64,000 nt of DNA from Calamus simplicifolius (GCA_900491605.1 UESW01004759.1:314150-378149), one strand, 5' to 3'; counted from the first letter of the stretch, positions 35,596 through 47,784 are shown. The notes: generated from the letters alone by a model not told the origin. Translations and numbers: made by a program.

Positions 35596-36269
35596 TTGTT
35601 GACTCACTTATTAATTGTGATGATTAACAAAAGCCATGAGTATATTCCTGTTGCCGTCGGGATCTGTCCTCTGACTCGAGCGCGATCGGTCTCCTAATCG
35701 GGCTTCCTCCTGGGCGAACCTGCAAAGAAGTCCTCGCGCGAGAGGCATTGGGGGTGGCCCTCCGTGAAGACCCTTCGATGCTCAAGTCAGTGGGGATGAT
35801 GATCAATAGAAATGAGGAGAAGGATCTCTCTGGGGAGTCCCTCCAGGGGCGGCCAATTGGGAGCTCGGGCGAGCACCGACGGCGAAAAGGAGAAGGGGGG
35901 AGCAGTGAAAGAGAGAGAGAGAGTGATGTTGGGACTGAGCCAGGAGCTATGTACGGGAGCTTGTGTGTACCTGAGAGAATCTGGGAGTGTCTTATTTATA
36001 GGCAATCACCTGAATCTTGAGCGCCTTCTGGAAGGTTCAAAGGTTGTTGGGATACGGGATGATTCGAATCAAGTCGTTGTGAGGCCAGTGGGATCCGTAT
36101 CTGGTCCGTTGAAAGATCAACGGCTGGGAGAGCTCTCTGATGGCCTGGGATCCAATGACTGCGTAGGTCCTAGACCATTATTGCAGATCCTAGGCCACTC
36201 CTCGATATGATTCTTCGTTTGGGATTCTGTTACACTAGCCTTGGGCTCTCCCGTGCTAGGTTCCGCGAG

Positions 36270-36560
36270 GTGCATGTCGAGCTACGGGTTACTCGGGGAA
36301 GCCCAGCTTCAGGTTGCTCAGGGGGACCGAGCTATGGGTTGCTCGGGGAAGCCGAGCTATGGGTTGCTCGGGGAGCCGAGCTATGGATGGCCCGGGAAGC
36401 CGAGCTATGAGTTGCTCGGGGAACCGAGCTATGGGTTGCTCGGGGAGCCGAGCTATGGATGGCCCAGGGAAGCCGAGCTATGGATGGCTCGAGGAAGCCG
36501 AGCTATGGGTTGCTCGGGGAAGCCGAACTATGGATGGCTCGGGAAAGCCGAGCTATGGGT
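36270..36560. repeat. Tandem array in E, first copy
   Basis: About ten units near 24-25 bp, based on GAGCTATGGGTTGCTCGGGGAAGCC with a GAGCTATGGATGGCCC variant. Each unit contains GCTCGGGGAAGCCGAGC, a hairpin with a 6-base stem. All forward frames stay open, giving meaningless repetitive ORFs. Confidence 0.9.
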
Positions 36561-36563
36561 TGC

Positions 36564-37036
36564 CTAAAAACGTAGTCTCTATTCTCAGGTTAGAGTCGAC
36601 TCTAAATCTTTAGGTGTCGACTCTAAATTCTGAAGCAGAAAATAATTCTCTGTATCTCAGGTTAGAGTCGGCTCTAACTTTTCAGGTGTCGACTCTAAAC
36701 GTGCCGAAATTAACTTTCCGATATGCTCTGGAGTCGGCTCTAATGACTGTGGGTGTCGGCTCTAACTTTTGAACTTTGATATATACCAATAAAAACTGAT
36801 TCAAACCAATTTTTATATAAAATTTGAATAATTTACCTTTCTAAATTCATAAAACACTTGTTAAATTCATTAGTAACATAAGAAATTATTGAGGGGTAAA
36901 ATTGCCATTGCATTGATAACCTTGCAAAGGGGCTAAGATCAGACCCAGTCCCCACTTGCTACGCTGTGCCTACGAAGAACGAGCTAGCTAGTATGATCCG
37001 GCGATCGAGCAACCCATAGCTCGGTTTCCCCGAGCA
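36564..37036 (-). repeat. Inverted duplication arm inside E
   Basis: This segment is the reverse complement of about 37355-37832. It includes the end of E, the ATTCC junction (changed to a TTTCT-like form) and about 320 bases of the neighbouring B LTR. By eye the arms differ by roughly one base in twenty, mostly transitions. Confidence 0.85.
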
Positions 37037-37144
37037 ATACCATTATTGCAGATCCTAGGCCACTCCTCGATATGATTCTTCGTTTGGAATTCTGTTACAC
37101 TAGCCTTGGGCTCTCCCACGCTAGGTTTGCGGAGGTGCATGTCG

Positions 37145-37385
37145 AGCTACGGATTACTCGGGGAAGCCGAGCTTCAGGTTGCTTAGGGGGACCGAGCTAT
37201 GGGTTGCTCGGGGAAGCCGAGCTACGGGTTGCTCGAGGAACCGAGCTATGGATGGCCCGGGGGAGCCGAGCTATGGGTTGCTCGGGGGAGCCGAGCTATG
37301 GATGGCCCGGGGAAGCCGAGCTATGGGTTGCTCGGGGAAGCCGAGCTATGGATGGCTCGGGGAAGCCGAGCTATGGGTTGCTCGA
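37145..37385. repeat. Tandem array in E, second copy
   Basis: A second array of the same 24-25 bp unit. It lies in a direct duplicate (from 37040) of the text that begins at 36175 (CCATTATTGCAGATCCTAGG). Confidence 0.88.
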
Positions 37386-38967
37386 TCCGCCGGATCATAC
37401 TAGCTAGCTCGTTCTTCGTAGGCGCAGCGTAGCAAGTGGGGGCTGGGGCTGATCTTAGCCCCTTTGCACGGTTATCAATGCAATGACAATTTTACCCCTC
37501 AACAATTCCTTATGTTACTAATGAATTTGACAAGTATTTTATGAATTTAGAAAGGTAAATTATTCAAATTTTATAGAAAATTGGTTTGAATCAATTTTAT
37601 TGGTATATATCAAAGTTCAGAAGTTAGAGCCGACACCCACAGTCATTAGAGCCGACTCCAGAGCATATCGGAACAGTTTAACACTTTCGGCACGGTTTAG
37701 AGTCGACACCTGGAAAGTTAGAGCCGACTCTAACCCGAGATACAGAGAATTATTTTCCGCTTCAGAATTTAGAGTCGACACCTAAAGATTTAGAGTCAAC
37801 TCTAACCTGAGAACAGAGACTACGTTTTTTAGAATATTGCTAGAGCCGACACCCTGGAGATTAGGGCCGACTCCAGCTCGCGATGTGTCAACACCACAGA
37901 ATCTCGGAGCCGACTCCACGACAAACTTTTTATTACTATTTTTGGAAACCCAACTTAGAGCCGACACCTTGAAAAGTTGGAGCCGACTCCAACCTGTCAG
38001 AATCGATTTTCAAATTTGTCAGAATCAGCTCCAATGGTATATTTCTTCACCTATCTTCAACGGCTCTATTTTTTTGCATGAAGAACTAATCCAAGTATAT
38101 TTCAACAACTATTTTTCACCAAATCAAAGATTAAGAGAGATTATAAAAAGGGGTTTCCGACCATTCAAAACAAAGAAGAGAAGAAATAGAGAAAAATCAA
38201 GAAATTTCAAAGAGAAAAATCTCTGTGTCAAAGCCTAACTGTTGTAAAGAGATAGAAGAGAAATTCAAAGCCTTTCAATATCACATTTGGAGGATTTCCA
38301 TTGATTTGAAGAAGAAAAGCAAGAGCTCTAAATCTTTAACCTTCTCTTCACCGAGCCTTTTTCAAGAATCGGAGTTCAAGCCTCGATAGTTTATTTCGAA
38401 GAGAAGAGGAAAAGAAGAAAAGAAGAAAAGCTCAACTTCAAATGGTTTCAAATCAGGCTTTTCTTTTCTCATTTTACTCATATTGTTTATTTGCTCATTT
38501 GAGGAGATTTTAATTTGCTGTAAACATCTTTGAGTTGTTTGTTCTCTGATTTAATCAGGAGGATTGAATCAGTTGAGGTAGTTGACCTCGGGCAAGCTAA
38601 GATTAGCTTGTGTTAGGTTTTGTGCTGGTGAACCTGTGAAAACTGGCTGGGTTCGTTGTGACCCCGTTGTAAAACAATAAGTTCGAGTTATGATCTTGCA
38701 AAATAACTCAGCTGTAATCAGGTGATTATAGTGTGGACCCAAGAGTTGCTTGGGAGTGGATGTAGGTGTAACTAACACCGAATCACTATAAACCTTGTGT
38801 GTTTATCGTGCTTATCTTTCTCTCTTCTTTTCTTTTATATTGTGCTCAGCATTTATTACATCACTTCACTTGTGCACATTAATCTTGTGAAATTAGTTTT
38901 AAGTGTAAAATTATAAAAAAACCCAATTCACCCCCCCTCTTGGGTTGCCATCTGGGCCAACAAAGAC

Positions 38968-41900
38968 CTCCAAGGGATACAGTATCCCCATGATGACGCT
39001 CTTGTTGTATTCCTAAATATGAACAACTATGATATACATTGGGTTTTGATTGATAGTGGAAGCTCAATTAACGTTATGTATCTTAATGCTTTGTGAGAAT
39101 GAACTTGAGAATGAAAGATTTTTGAGCCGTGGACTCCACTATGATGGGGTTCGTCAGTGACACCATCATGTCCAAAGGAGTAATCACTTTGGTGGTTCGA
39201 GCAGGCATCTGGCCTTATACGGCAAATGCCTACATGGACTTCTTGGTGACTAAGCTTCGGTTACCGTACAATGCTATCCTCGGTAGACCCAGACAAATGT
39301 CCCTTGGTGCCATGATTTTTGTCCCGCACCTTGCCATAAAATTCCCTACAGAATGAGGGGTGGGGATTGTCTGAGGAAGTCAAGCTGTTCTTCATCACTG
39401 ACCTTCAATCTCGAAGGCCTGAGATTTATGGACTTGATGCTCGAGAAGATCTTGCTGAACAAAAAGGGGAACCCATTGAGGAGCTCAAAGAAGTGCGCTC
39501 GACGAAGCTCGGCCCGACCAAACCATCCAAGTCGGGTCGCAACTAAATGGGAAGCCTAGGCAGGCCTGATTGACTTTCTACGAAAGAATGCTGATGTTTT
39601 CACTTGATCCATCTCAGATATGCCAGGGATTAATCCGGATGTTCTTGTCCACTATCTCAACATGGACGAGACATTCCTACCGGTCAAGCAAAGAAGAGGA
39701 GTTTCATCCTTGAGCATCAGAAGGCCATCGAAGAGGAAGTTGACAAACTCCTCAAGGCAAACTTCATTTAGGAGGTGAATTACTCCAGCTGGCTGGCGAA
39801 TGTTGTCATGATAAAGAAGGTGAATGATAAGTAGAGGATCTGCATCAACTTCACAGACCTCAATAAGGCCTGTCCGAAAGATAATTTTCCCTTGCCAAAG
39901 ATTGACCAATTGGTGGATGCTATCTCGAGCCATCAGATGCTGATCTTCATGGACACCTACTTGGGCTACAATCAAATTTGGATGGCACCCAAGGATAAAG
40001 AAAAGATAGCCTTCATCACTGATAGAGATATTTATTGCTACCGAGTCATGCCTTTTGGTTTAAAGAATGCCGAAGCAACCCATCAGAGGTTGGTTAACAA
40101 GGACTTCGAAGATCAAATCGTCGAAACATAGAAGTCTATGTTGATAACGTTCTGGTGAAGATCCAAGAAGCATCCTAGCATATCTCTGATCTGATAGAGA
40201 GCTTCGCTACTCTTAGGAGATATCATATGAAGCTAAATTCGACTAAGTGCACCTTTGGAGTGAACTCCGGGAAGTTCCTAGGTTTTATGGTACCTTAGCA
40301 GGGCATCGAGATAAACCCCCAGAAGATTCAAGCTCTTCAAAAGATGGTGCTTCCAAGGTCGGTCAAGAAGGTACAATGCCTCATGGGAAGAATAGTGGCT
40401 CTTAACCGTTTCATCGCCCGATCAGTCGAGAAGTGCCTCCCCTTCTTTAATGCACTTTGCTTGGCAAAAAATTTCAATAAACTCTAGACTGCCAAAAGTA
40501 CTTTGAAGATCTTAAAAGGTACCTCGGCTCACCTCCTCTACTCAGTAGTCCAAAGCTTGGGGAACTTTTGTATCCATATCTGGCTGTCTCGGAAAGTGTC
40601 ATCAGCTCCGTGCTGGTTCAAAAGGAGAACAAGATACCGAAGCTTGTCTATTACATCAGTAAGCTACTTCGAAATGCCAAGACCAGATACACCTAGATTG
40701 AAAAGATGGTACTAGTGTTGGTAACATTTGTACGAAAGCTATGCCTCTACTTTCAAGCGCATGCTGTAGCAGTGTTGATGACCAACCAATCAAATGATCC
40801 TTCACCGTTCAGAAGTATCAGGAAGAATGACGAAGTGGGCTATAGAGCTGAGCAGCACAATATTAGATACCAGCCTTGTCCTGCCATTAAGGTGCAAGTC
40901 CTGGTAGATTTTCTCATCGAGTGCACAATCCTGGAGGATGGCTCGACATTGAAAATCTTCGAGCAAGGGGCGACTAAGGCACACGATGGCTCCTTCGTGT
41001 GGACGGATCATTTAGGAGTACTGGCTCTAGTACGGGTTTGGTTCTCAAAAGCATAGGAGTCATGATCAAGTATGACATCCACTTCACCTTTCGGTCTTCA
41101 ACAATGAGGCTGAATATGAGGCTCTACTCATCGGACTCTGAATCACCCATGACTTGAAACTTAAGAAGCTGAATGTCTATACCGACTCCTAGCTAGTCGC
41201 CGATCATGTGCGAGAAGAATTCGAGGCTCAGAAGCTGAACATGATTCGATATTTGCAGAAGGTACATGACCTATTATCCAGTTTTTTTGAGCTTAAAATA
41301 TTCAGGTTCCGAGGATCGAGAATGCTCACGCTGACCTTCTTCCAAATTGGCCACCATCGACTCCATGGACCTAGAATGGAAGTTCCACTGGAGATCCTTG
41401 AGAAGCCTAGCATAACAGACATCACTATGTGATGCAAGTCAAAACCGAACCATCATGGATTGACCCATTCTGGCCTACCTTAGAGATGGATCTCTCTCCT
41501 CGAATAAGAAGGAAGTAAGAAAGTTGAAGATGCAGGCATCCCATTACGTCTTGCTTGATGGTCAGCTCTACAAGCGCTCCTTCTTCATGCCTCTACTCAG
41601 GTGCCTTCGACCTTCAGAAGCTTATTATACCCCGCGAGAGGTCCATGAAGGCATCTGCGACAATCACCTGAGTGGCTGAGCTCTCTGCCACAAAGTATTG
41701 TGCTAAGGATGTTACTGACTGACCATGCAGAAAGACTCTGACAACCTTGTCCGAGCATGTGACTCGTGTTAGCGATACTCTAACATCTAGAGACTCCCGT
41801 CTATACACTTAATGCCTATCGCATCTGCTTGGCCCTTCGCCAAATGGGATATGGACATCCTTAGCCCATTTCCCCTTACCATCAAACAGAGAAAGTTCTT

Positions 41901-42625
41901 GTTCGTGGCCATCGATTACTTTACAAAGTGGATCGAAGCCGAAGTAGTTGCCCAGATAACCAAGGCCCGAGCCAGAGACTTCGTATGGCGATCGATTATT
42001 TGCCGATTTGGTCTTCCGCACAATATCATTATGGATAATGGTCGACAGTTTGACAATCCGAGGTTTTGGGAGTTCTGCAAAGACCACGGCATTAGCCATC
42101 TGCTCACCTCGGTCAGGCACCCACAAACAAATGACTAAGCAGAGGTAACAAATCGAACCCTGCTATAAGGGATAAAAGCTTGACTCAATAAAGCCCATGA
42201 CAGATGGGCAAACGAGCTTCACCATATCCTCTGGGCCTACTAAACAATGCAGAGGATTCCTATTGGTGAAACTTCATTCAGGATGGCTTTTAGTACCAAA
42301 GTCGTCATCTCGATTGAAGTGGGCCTATCCTTGCCAAGAGTTGAAGTCTACTCTAAGGAGTCAAGCGATGAATAACTTCGAGCCAACCTCGACTTGATCG
42401 AAGAAGTCAGAGCGAAGGCTCAGGTCAGTATGGCCATGTACCAGCAGCGTGTGGCCCATTGCCATTCTTTTCGGGTGAAGGGGAAATTCTTCCTTCCTAG
42501 CGACCTTATACTTTGCAAGGCATCGATTTTTAAAATGACAGAACAAGGAAAGTTGACCCCAAATTGGGAAGGACCTTATCAAGTCACAGAGGTTATCAGA
42601 CCCGGCACCTACTGGCTCTAATATC
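38968..42625 (+). pseudogene. pol: pol of D (protease, RT, RNase H, integrase), damaged
   Basis: The reading resumes after B inside the protease, with VLIDSGSSINVMYLNAL near 39045-39095. RT pieces are FMDTYLGYNQIW near 39946, YRVMPFGLKNAEATHQR near 40039 and a catalytic box that reads YVDN (40137-40148) where YVDD is expected. RNase H remnants follow at about 40600-41300. The integrase core holds FAKWDMDILSPF at 41836 and IIMDNGRQFDN near 42025, then AEVTNRTL near 42138 after an in-frame TAA. The C-terminal tail (LPSDLILCKAS, GPYQVTEVIRPGTYWL) ends near 42621. Many stops are present. RNase H before integrase is the gypsy order. Confidence 0.9.
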
Positions 42626-42824
42626 TCGATGGGAGAGCCATCCCAGGACCTGAAACTCGGATAACCTCCAAGTACACTACAAGCGAAGTATGCCTAAACT
42701 GAGCTATCTTGCTCGTTGTAATAAACTTGACCTTTTAATTTGAATATTTATCCTCCGAATAACCATTTTTTTAAGATGTTGATGAAACATAGGCCTAGCC
42801 CAATTGCCAACCCTATGGGTACAT

Positions 42825-43790
42825 TCCTCCAAGCCTTGGCACGGCCGATCAAAGTTCTCTAAAACTTGGCAGTGCCAAGTACAAACTCCTTTGAGCCTCC
42901 GCATGACCGATCAAGTTCTCTGAAACTTGGCACTGCCAAGTACTAATCCCTTCAAGCCTCGGCACGACCAATCGAAGTTCTCTAAAACTTGGCGGGGCTA
43001 AGTACAAACTCCTTCGAGCCTCGGCATGGCCGATCGAAGTTCTTTGAAACCTAGCAGGGCCAAGTACTAATCCCTCTGAGCCTCGGCATGGCCGATCGGA
43101 GTACTCTAAAACTTGGCAGGGCCAAGTACTAATTCCTCTGAGTCTCGGCATGGCCGATCGGAGTTCTTTGAAACTTGGCAAGGCCAAGTACTAATTCCTC
43201 CGAGCCTTGGTAGGGCCAAGTACTAATCCCTCTGAGCCTCAGCATGGCCGATCGGAGTACTCTAAAACTTGGCAGGGCCAAGTACTAATTCCTCTGAGCC
43301 TCGGCATGATCGATCGGAGTTCTTTGAAACTTGGCAAGGCCAAGTACTAATTCCTCCAAGCCTCGGCACGACTGATCGAAGTTCTCTAAAACTTGGTAGG
43401 GCCAAGTATAAACTCCTCCGAGCCTTGGCATGGCCGATCGGAGTTCTCTGAAACTTGGCAAGGCCAAGTACTAATTCCTCTAAGCCTTGGTACGATAGAT
43501 TGAAATTCTCCAAAACTAAGCAAGACCAAGTATTAATCCCACCGAGCCTCAGCACAACTAATTAGAGTTCTCCAAACCTTGATAGGGCCAAGTAAAAATT
43601 TCTCCAAGCTTTGGCATGGCTGATCAGAGTTCTCTGTACCTTGGCAACACCAAGTAAAAGATAGTCTCTTCTCATATCTCGGCAAGGCCGAGCTTTCCTT
43701 ATGCCTCGGTTGGGCCGAGTGAATTCTACGTAACCTCAGCAAGGCCGAGTATTCCCCATGCCTCGGCAGGGCCAAGAAAGCTACGGTTTC
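42825..43790 (+). repeat. Hairpin-repeat array of D after pol
   Basis: About 15 units near 60 bp. Each combines CTTGGCAGGGCCAAG (perfect short hairpin) with CCTCGGCATGGCCGATCGG, joined by GTTCTCTGAAA and TACTAATTCCTCTGAG. The same two hairpin types alternate in C, although the linkers differ. Long minus-strand ORFs across it are repeat artefacts. Confidence 0.9.
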
Positions 43791-44245
43791 TTCTTATGGA
43801 GCCTAATTAGCTAAGATAAAAGATATTCGGCTCAAGACATGGGCAATTGGAAAAAGAATATCTTTATTTATTAAAAGTCCTTATTACAAAAAGATTACGA
43901 GTGCATTGAGGCACAAAAAGTACAAGGAAATTTTTCTATGGGCGAAAGACCGCCTACAGCTACCGAAGCATCCTCTTCCTCTAGAGGATGGCAATACTCC
44001 AACCCCCATAGCGTCAAGATTTGGGATCTGACTAAGTTATGCCATGCCTTTTGAAAGTTGATCCTCCTTTGGGGCCGACATTTCTTCTATCTTCTCCGTC
44101 AGAGAAGAAGAAACTGAAAACTCCCAAGAAGAAGAAACAAAAAATTCTCAAGAAGTCTTCTTCTGAGAAGCCTTGCCCTGGAATCACCGACTCCTTCCTT
44201 TAGGATCGACATTTCTTCTATCTTCTCTGTCAGAAAAGAAGAAAC
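43791..44245 (+). other. 3' spacer of D, left of F
   Basis: A T-rich segment (43855-43920) has a minus-strand AATAAATAAAG, a possible polyadenylation signal for antisense transcripts. A similar segment recurs near 55500. A partial duplication of CGACATTTCTTCTATCTTCT occurs at about 44080 and 44205. No gene is seen. Confidence 0.5.
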
Positions 44246-44250
44246 AAAAA

Positions 44251-45765
44251 TGTTGGCCCAGATGACAACCCAAGAGGGGGGGGGGGGGGTGAATTGGGTT
44301 CTTTAAAAATTTAGCCTTTGAAAAATTGTTTGCTTAAGATGAATGAAAGCAAATGCAATGTAAATATAAAGTACACGAATAAAACAGAGATAGAGATAGA
44401 GTCAATGGAAGCACGGCAAACACAAAGATTTTATAGTGGTTCGGTGTATCCAACACCTACGTCCACTCCCAAGATCCTACTTGGGTCCACACTATAATCA
44501 CCTCGATTACAGCCGAGTTGTTTTACAAGTTCACAACTCAAACTTGTTGTTTTACCCGGGATCACAACGAACCCAGCCGGTTTTTCGGGCTCACCAGCAC
44601 ACAACCCAAAACTCAAGCAAAACTAGCTTGACCCGAGGTTAACAACCTCCACTAGTTCAATCCCCTTTGATTGAACTAGGCACAAACAAGTATAAGAATG
44701 TTTTACAAATTTTCACAGCTCCTTAATGAGCAAATATTCAAAGAAAAGTAAATAGGTTTAGAAAAGCCTGGTTTGAAGTTGTTTGGCTTTGAGCTTTTCT
44801 TCTTTTCTTCTTTTCCTCTTCTCCTTGCTGGGTTGAATCAAGCCTCAGCTCCGATTCTTCACAGTAGATGCAGTTGAGAAGATTGAAAAGTTGGTCTCTT
44901 TCTTCTAGTTGAGAATCCTCCGATTTTTCTCTATTTGAACGGCTTGGATTCTTCTTTGAGCTTTGTGGAGTGGAAGGTTTTGAACTTGAAAGCTCCTCTC
45001 TTGGATATAGGCTCAAGACTTCTCGGATTTTGATTTTTGATTTTTGTCTATCCGTTTCTATCTCTCTTTCTATATTTTCAAACGGTTGTTTTTCCCCTTT
45101 TTATAGATTTTTCTTTGATTCATTTTTGGGTGGAAATCTAGCCGTTGGAGTGTACCTGGAAGGATTTTCCATTCATAAAAAATAGCCGTTAGATGTCAGA
45201 AATCAAAAATATTACCGTTAGAGCTGATCTGGCATTTTTGATTTTTCGTCCAGGTGGGTTGGAGTCGGCTCCAGCTTTTCAGGTGTCGGCTCCGAATCGT
45301 TTTTCCATAAATAGTAAAATCTGAGTTCGTCGTGGAGTCGGCTCCGCAAAAGTAAGTGTCGGCTCGCCGTCGTCAGGTGTCGGCTCCCGAAAACTGTAGG
45401 TGTCGGCTCCAGGATGCTCAGAAAATCAACTCTGTTCCAGCATCGGAGTCGGCTCCAGACACAGTAAGTGTCGACTCCGAAACCTTAGGTGTCGGCTCCG
45501 AAACTCTAGGTGTCGGCTCCAGGTTGTATCAAAAATCAGATTAAAATTGAATTGGCCATGGGGTCGGCTCCAGACTTTCTAGGTGTCGACTCCAAGCTCT
45601 GAAACTTTGAAATCTCTGATTTGTATTTGATTCAAAATTCATTTCTTAATTCCTTTAAATTGATCAAATAAATTTAAGTCCTGAAACACTTATAAAATCC
45701 ATTAGTAATCAAATAAATATACTCAATTCCTTTATTAATCATCAAAATCAATGAATGGATCAACA
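44251..45765 (-). repeat. 3' LTR of F (left)
   Basis: Plus strand TGTTGGCCCAGATGAC to GGATCAACA. A G14 run at 44276-44289 is G8 in the right LTR. The palindrome cluster GGAGTCGGCTCC / GGTGTCGGCTCC, with about 13 motifs, lies at about 45259-45598. The adjoining purine tract on the minus strand lies at about 45768-45780. Confidence 0.93.
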
Positions 45766-45767
45766 AT

Positions 45768-46083
45768 CTCCCCCTTTTTGATGATTATAAAAACATTGAG
45801 TATATGCATAGAATTCTTAAATTAAAAGAATATCAAGGAAGTGATCTTTACGAGTAAGCTCCCCCTGAATAAGGTAGCTTCTCTTATGAAGTTCAAATTC
45901 AAATTATTCTTACTCTTTGATACTTAAGATTTCTTTGTGCATAGACAATTCAATTTGAATATCAATCCATATCAATAACTCAATATCATATTAATCAATT
46001 AACATTCTCAACTATAATTCTTTCCATATAATTTTCTCCCTCTTAATGCATATACAATCCTAATTCTCTCCCCCTTTTTTGTA
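45768..46083 (-). promoter_or_regulatory. Multiple polypurine tracts of F
   Basis: On the minus strand: AAAAAGGGGGAGA next to the LTR (45767-45779), GGGGGAG (about 45861-45867) and AAAAAAGGGGGAGAG (about 46067-46081). Same layout as A and B. Confidence 0.78.
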
Positions 46084-46306
46084 ATCAACAAAAAGGTAAA
46101 GAATATTTTACTGCATCAAAGGATAATTGCATCAAAAAGATAATCAAAAGTCAAATATAAAAAACTTTTCATTCATTAACATAAGCTTCACTACATCAAC
46201 ATATTGTCAAGTATTACATAATTCTCTCCCTCTTTACACTTCATTATATTAACTTCATTACATCAAAATGTAAACAACATTTCAACAAGATTGAACATAA
46301 ACTACA

Positions 46307-47690
46307 TCAAAAGTTCTTTCTAACTATTCTTGTTAAATGGTCTACTATATTTTTCATTCCATCACATTGAAGTCTAACATAATCTTTTAGTCTCTCATCC
46401 ACAAATGTGCAAGCTGTTGTGATTTTGTCTTGAAGTTCGGCGTTGCACTTTGAATAAGTTTCACCATCTCCCAAATCTCTTTAAGCTCTTCAAAGATGTT
46501 CTTCAAATCACCATTTAAAGATTCTGCGGAGGAGTTGAGAGTTGATTCAATCTTTGCAATCCGATCATCAAGGGAGTAAAGTGATTCTTTTATATTCATA
46601 AATTTACTGTCAAACTCATCCTTCTGAGCTGCAAACAAACTTTTTAATTGCTCCATTTGAAGGTCTGAGAATCCAGTCGAAGAAGTGGATGGTTGATCAT
46701 AAACTTGTGCAGGTGCAGGAGCAGGAACAGGAGCAGAAATGGGACTCCTAGGCTGTGGAGAAGGAACCCTAAATGATGGTCCAGCCTCGCAAGGCTCAGA
46801 AACTCTCGGCATAGGGGCTCTTTCATCTAGGTGTCCTTTCCTATCCCATTGACCATTCACCTTGACAAAACCCATCCGATGCAATGTAGCTAAGCTATAG
46901 TAATCTGTGTGCCTTAGGTTCTTGGAAAGTTCATTCTCTTGAATTGTAACCCCTTGGCTCTTGAATACCATAGTTAGTACCATTCCATACGGTAGGGATG
47001 ATCTCCTTTTCCCTCCAGCTTCTGCCATATAAAAAATCATCATTGCTGCCAGATTGATCGGCTGCCCAGTTAGAACACTGTCCATAACCACAATGTCTCG
47101 CTCCGAGACATACTCAAACCGACCAGTTTTGGAAACAAGATCCTACTGCATATATTGTGTAATAATCTCAATTCTAGGGGTAGTTGATTGGCTCTAATTT
47201 CTTCAAACTCAGTTACATCCCTTCCTAACATCCTTGAAAGGGCTGCTGACCTATCACTATGCATGTCAGCTGCTAAACCAGTGATCGGGATGCTGAGGAG
47301 GTTTCCGAGCTTTTGAAAGGTGAGATGAATCCTTTTCCCTTTAACATTGCTTACTAAACCTCCATCCCCTCTAGCCAAATTGAAATAGAATTCTTTTACT
47401 AGGGCTGGATAGGTAGGAACATCAAGAGAACACAGCATATCCCAGCCCATTTCCTTCAATTGTCTCCCGATTGAAAAACCTTCGGATTCAAATAGGTCAA
47501 AATCGACTTTTCTACCCATTGTGATGACTCTATCAGCTAGGGTATCTACCTTTGTGGAAGATGTGTTGGGATTGTCAGAATCTGTGGACGAATCGCTGCT
47601 TGGAGTCGGCTCACGAACGGGACGACGTGCGGACCGCTTTCCCGTAGTTACCGGCGCTCCAACCACTGATTCTCTCCTTTTGGGTGCCAT
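46307..47690 (-). CDS. env-like third ORF of F, one or two frame breaks
   Basis: The best-preserved copy starts at ATG 47690 (MAPKRRESVVG), about 500 bases after the pol stop. A basic serine-rich N-terminus holds SSDSSTDSDN. The core runs from about residue 65 (GRKVDFDLFESEGF) through LELRLLHNICSRILFP. A frameshift near 47120-47130, in a run of A, moves on to SERDIVVMD-type sequence read in the next frame (VMDSVLTGQPINL). A proline-rich linker (about 46760-46680) precedes a C-terminal predicted coiled coil (LYSLDDRIAKIESTL). A last frame change near 46435 extends it to TGA 46307-46309. About 460 residues in all. Function is unknown; no signal peptide or transmembrane helix is obvious. Expression cannot be by simple readthrough from pol because of the long spacer. 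Confidence 0.75.
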
Positions 47691-47784
47691 TTGATCTTTG
47701 GAAAGGTTCGATTTGGATGGAATTAGAGATGGGGAAGTTTTGGAGAAATTTTGGAAGAGTTTGGTTAGGATTTGAGAAAGTGAT

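Larger units (their letters stand above)
35644..37509 (-). mobile_element. Solo LTR E (C-family), with internal inverted duplication
   Basis: E (35649-37504) starts TGTTGCCGTCGGG and ends TTTTACCCCTCAACA like the LTRs of C, and carries target duplication ATTCC on both sides (35644-35648 and 37505-37509). It has no gag or pol, so it is a solo LTR in the same orientation as C. It is longer than a C LTR (1856 against about 777 bp). A short GCTCGG unit is expanded into arrays, and an inverted copy of its own right end plus flanking B sequence sits inside it. Confidence 0.88.
35597..38962 (+). repeat. 3' LTR of B, interrupted by E
   Basis: The LTR is in two parts, 35597-35648 and 37510-38962, separated by E and its second ATTCC duplication. 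The palindrome cluster is at about 37625-38000. The right end CATCTGGGCCAACA is followed by AAGAC. Confidence 0.93.
26758..38967 (+). mobile_element. Sirevirus-like Ty1/copia element B, nested in D and carrying E
   Basis: B (26763-38962) has LTRs of 1500 and about 1505 bp (without E) with target duplication AAGAC (26758-26762 and 38963-38967). Taking B and one duplication out restores a continuous protease-region reading of D across the junction, which confirms the insertion. B contains a primer site, gag, pol, palindrome spacer, env-like ORF and purine tracts. Several in-frame stops are TGG or CAG/CAA codons changed to TAG/TAA, as expected from decay of methylated cytosines. The LTRs differ by several percent by eye, so B is older than F. 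Confidence 0.95.

Noticed and set aside
36207..37432. ORFs with repeated ELWVARGSRAMGCSGKPSYG-like text
   Set aside because: They arise from the 24-25 bp array of E; all three frames are open and no domain is present.
35644..37509. E interpreted as a MITE or a full element
   Set aside because: Its ends match the LTRs of C, it has a 5-bp target duplication and no internal genes, so solo LTR is the simpler reading.
42704..43775. Several minus-strand ORFs across the D array
   Set aside because: Repeat artefacts of the hairpin units; overlapping frames and no domain.
45356..45582. Small Arg/Ser/Cys-rich ORFs in the LTRs of F (also 54127-54353)
   Set aside because: They are readings of the GGTGTCGGCTCC palindrome cluster, present in both LTRs, with no family resemblance.
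46307..47690. Env-like ORF taken as a true viral envelope gene
   Set aside because: No signal peptide, fusion peptide or membrane anchor is evident; the label rests only on position after pol.
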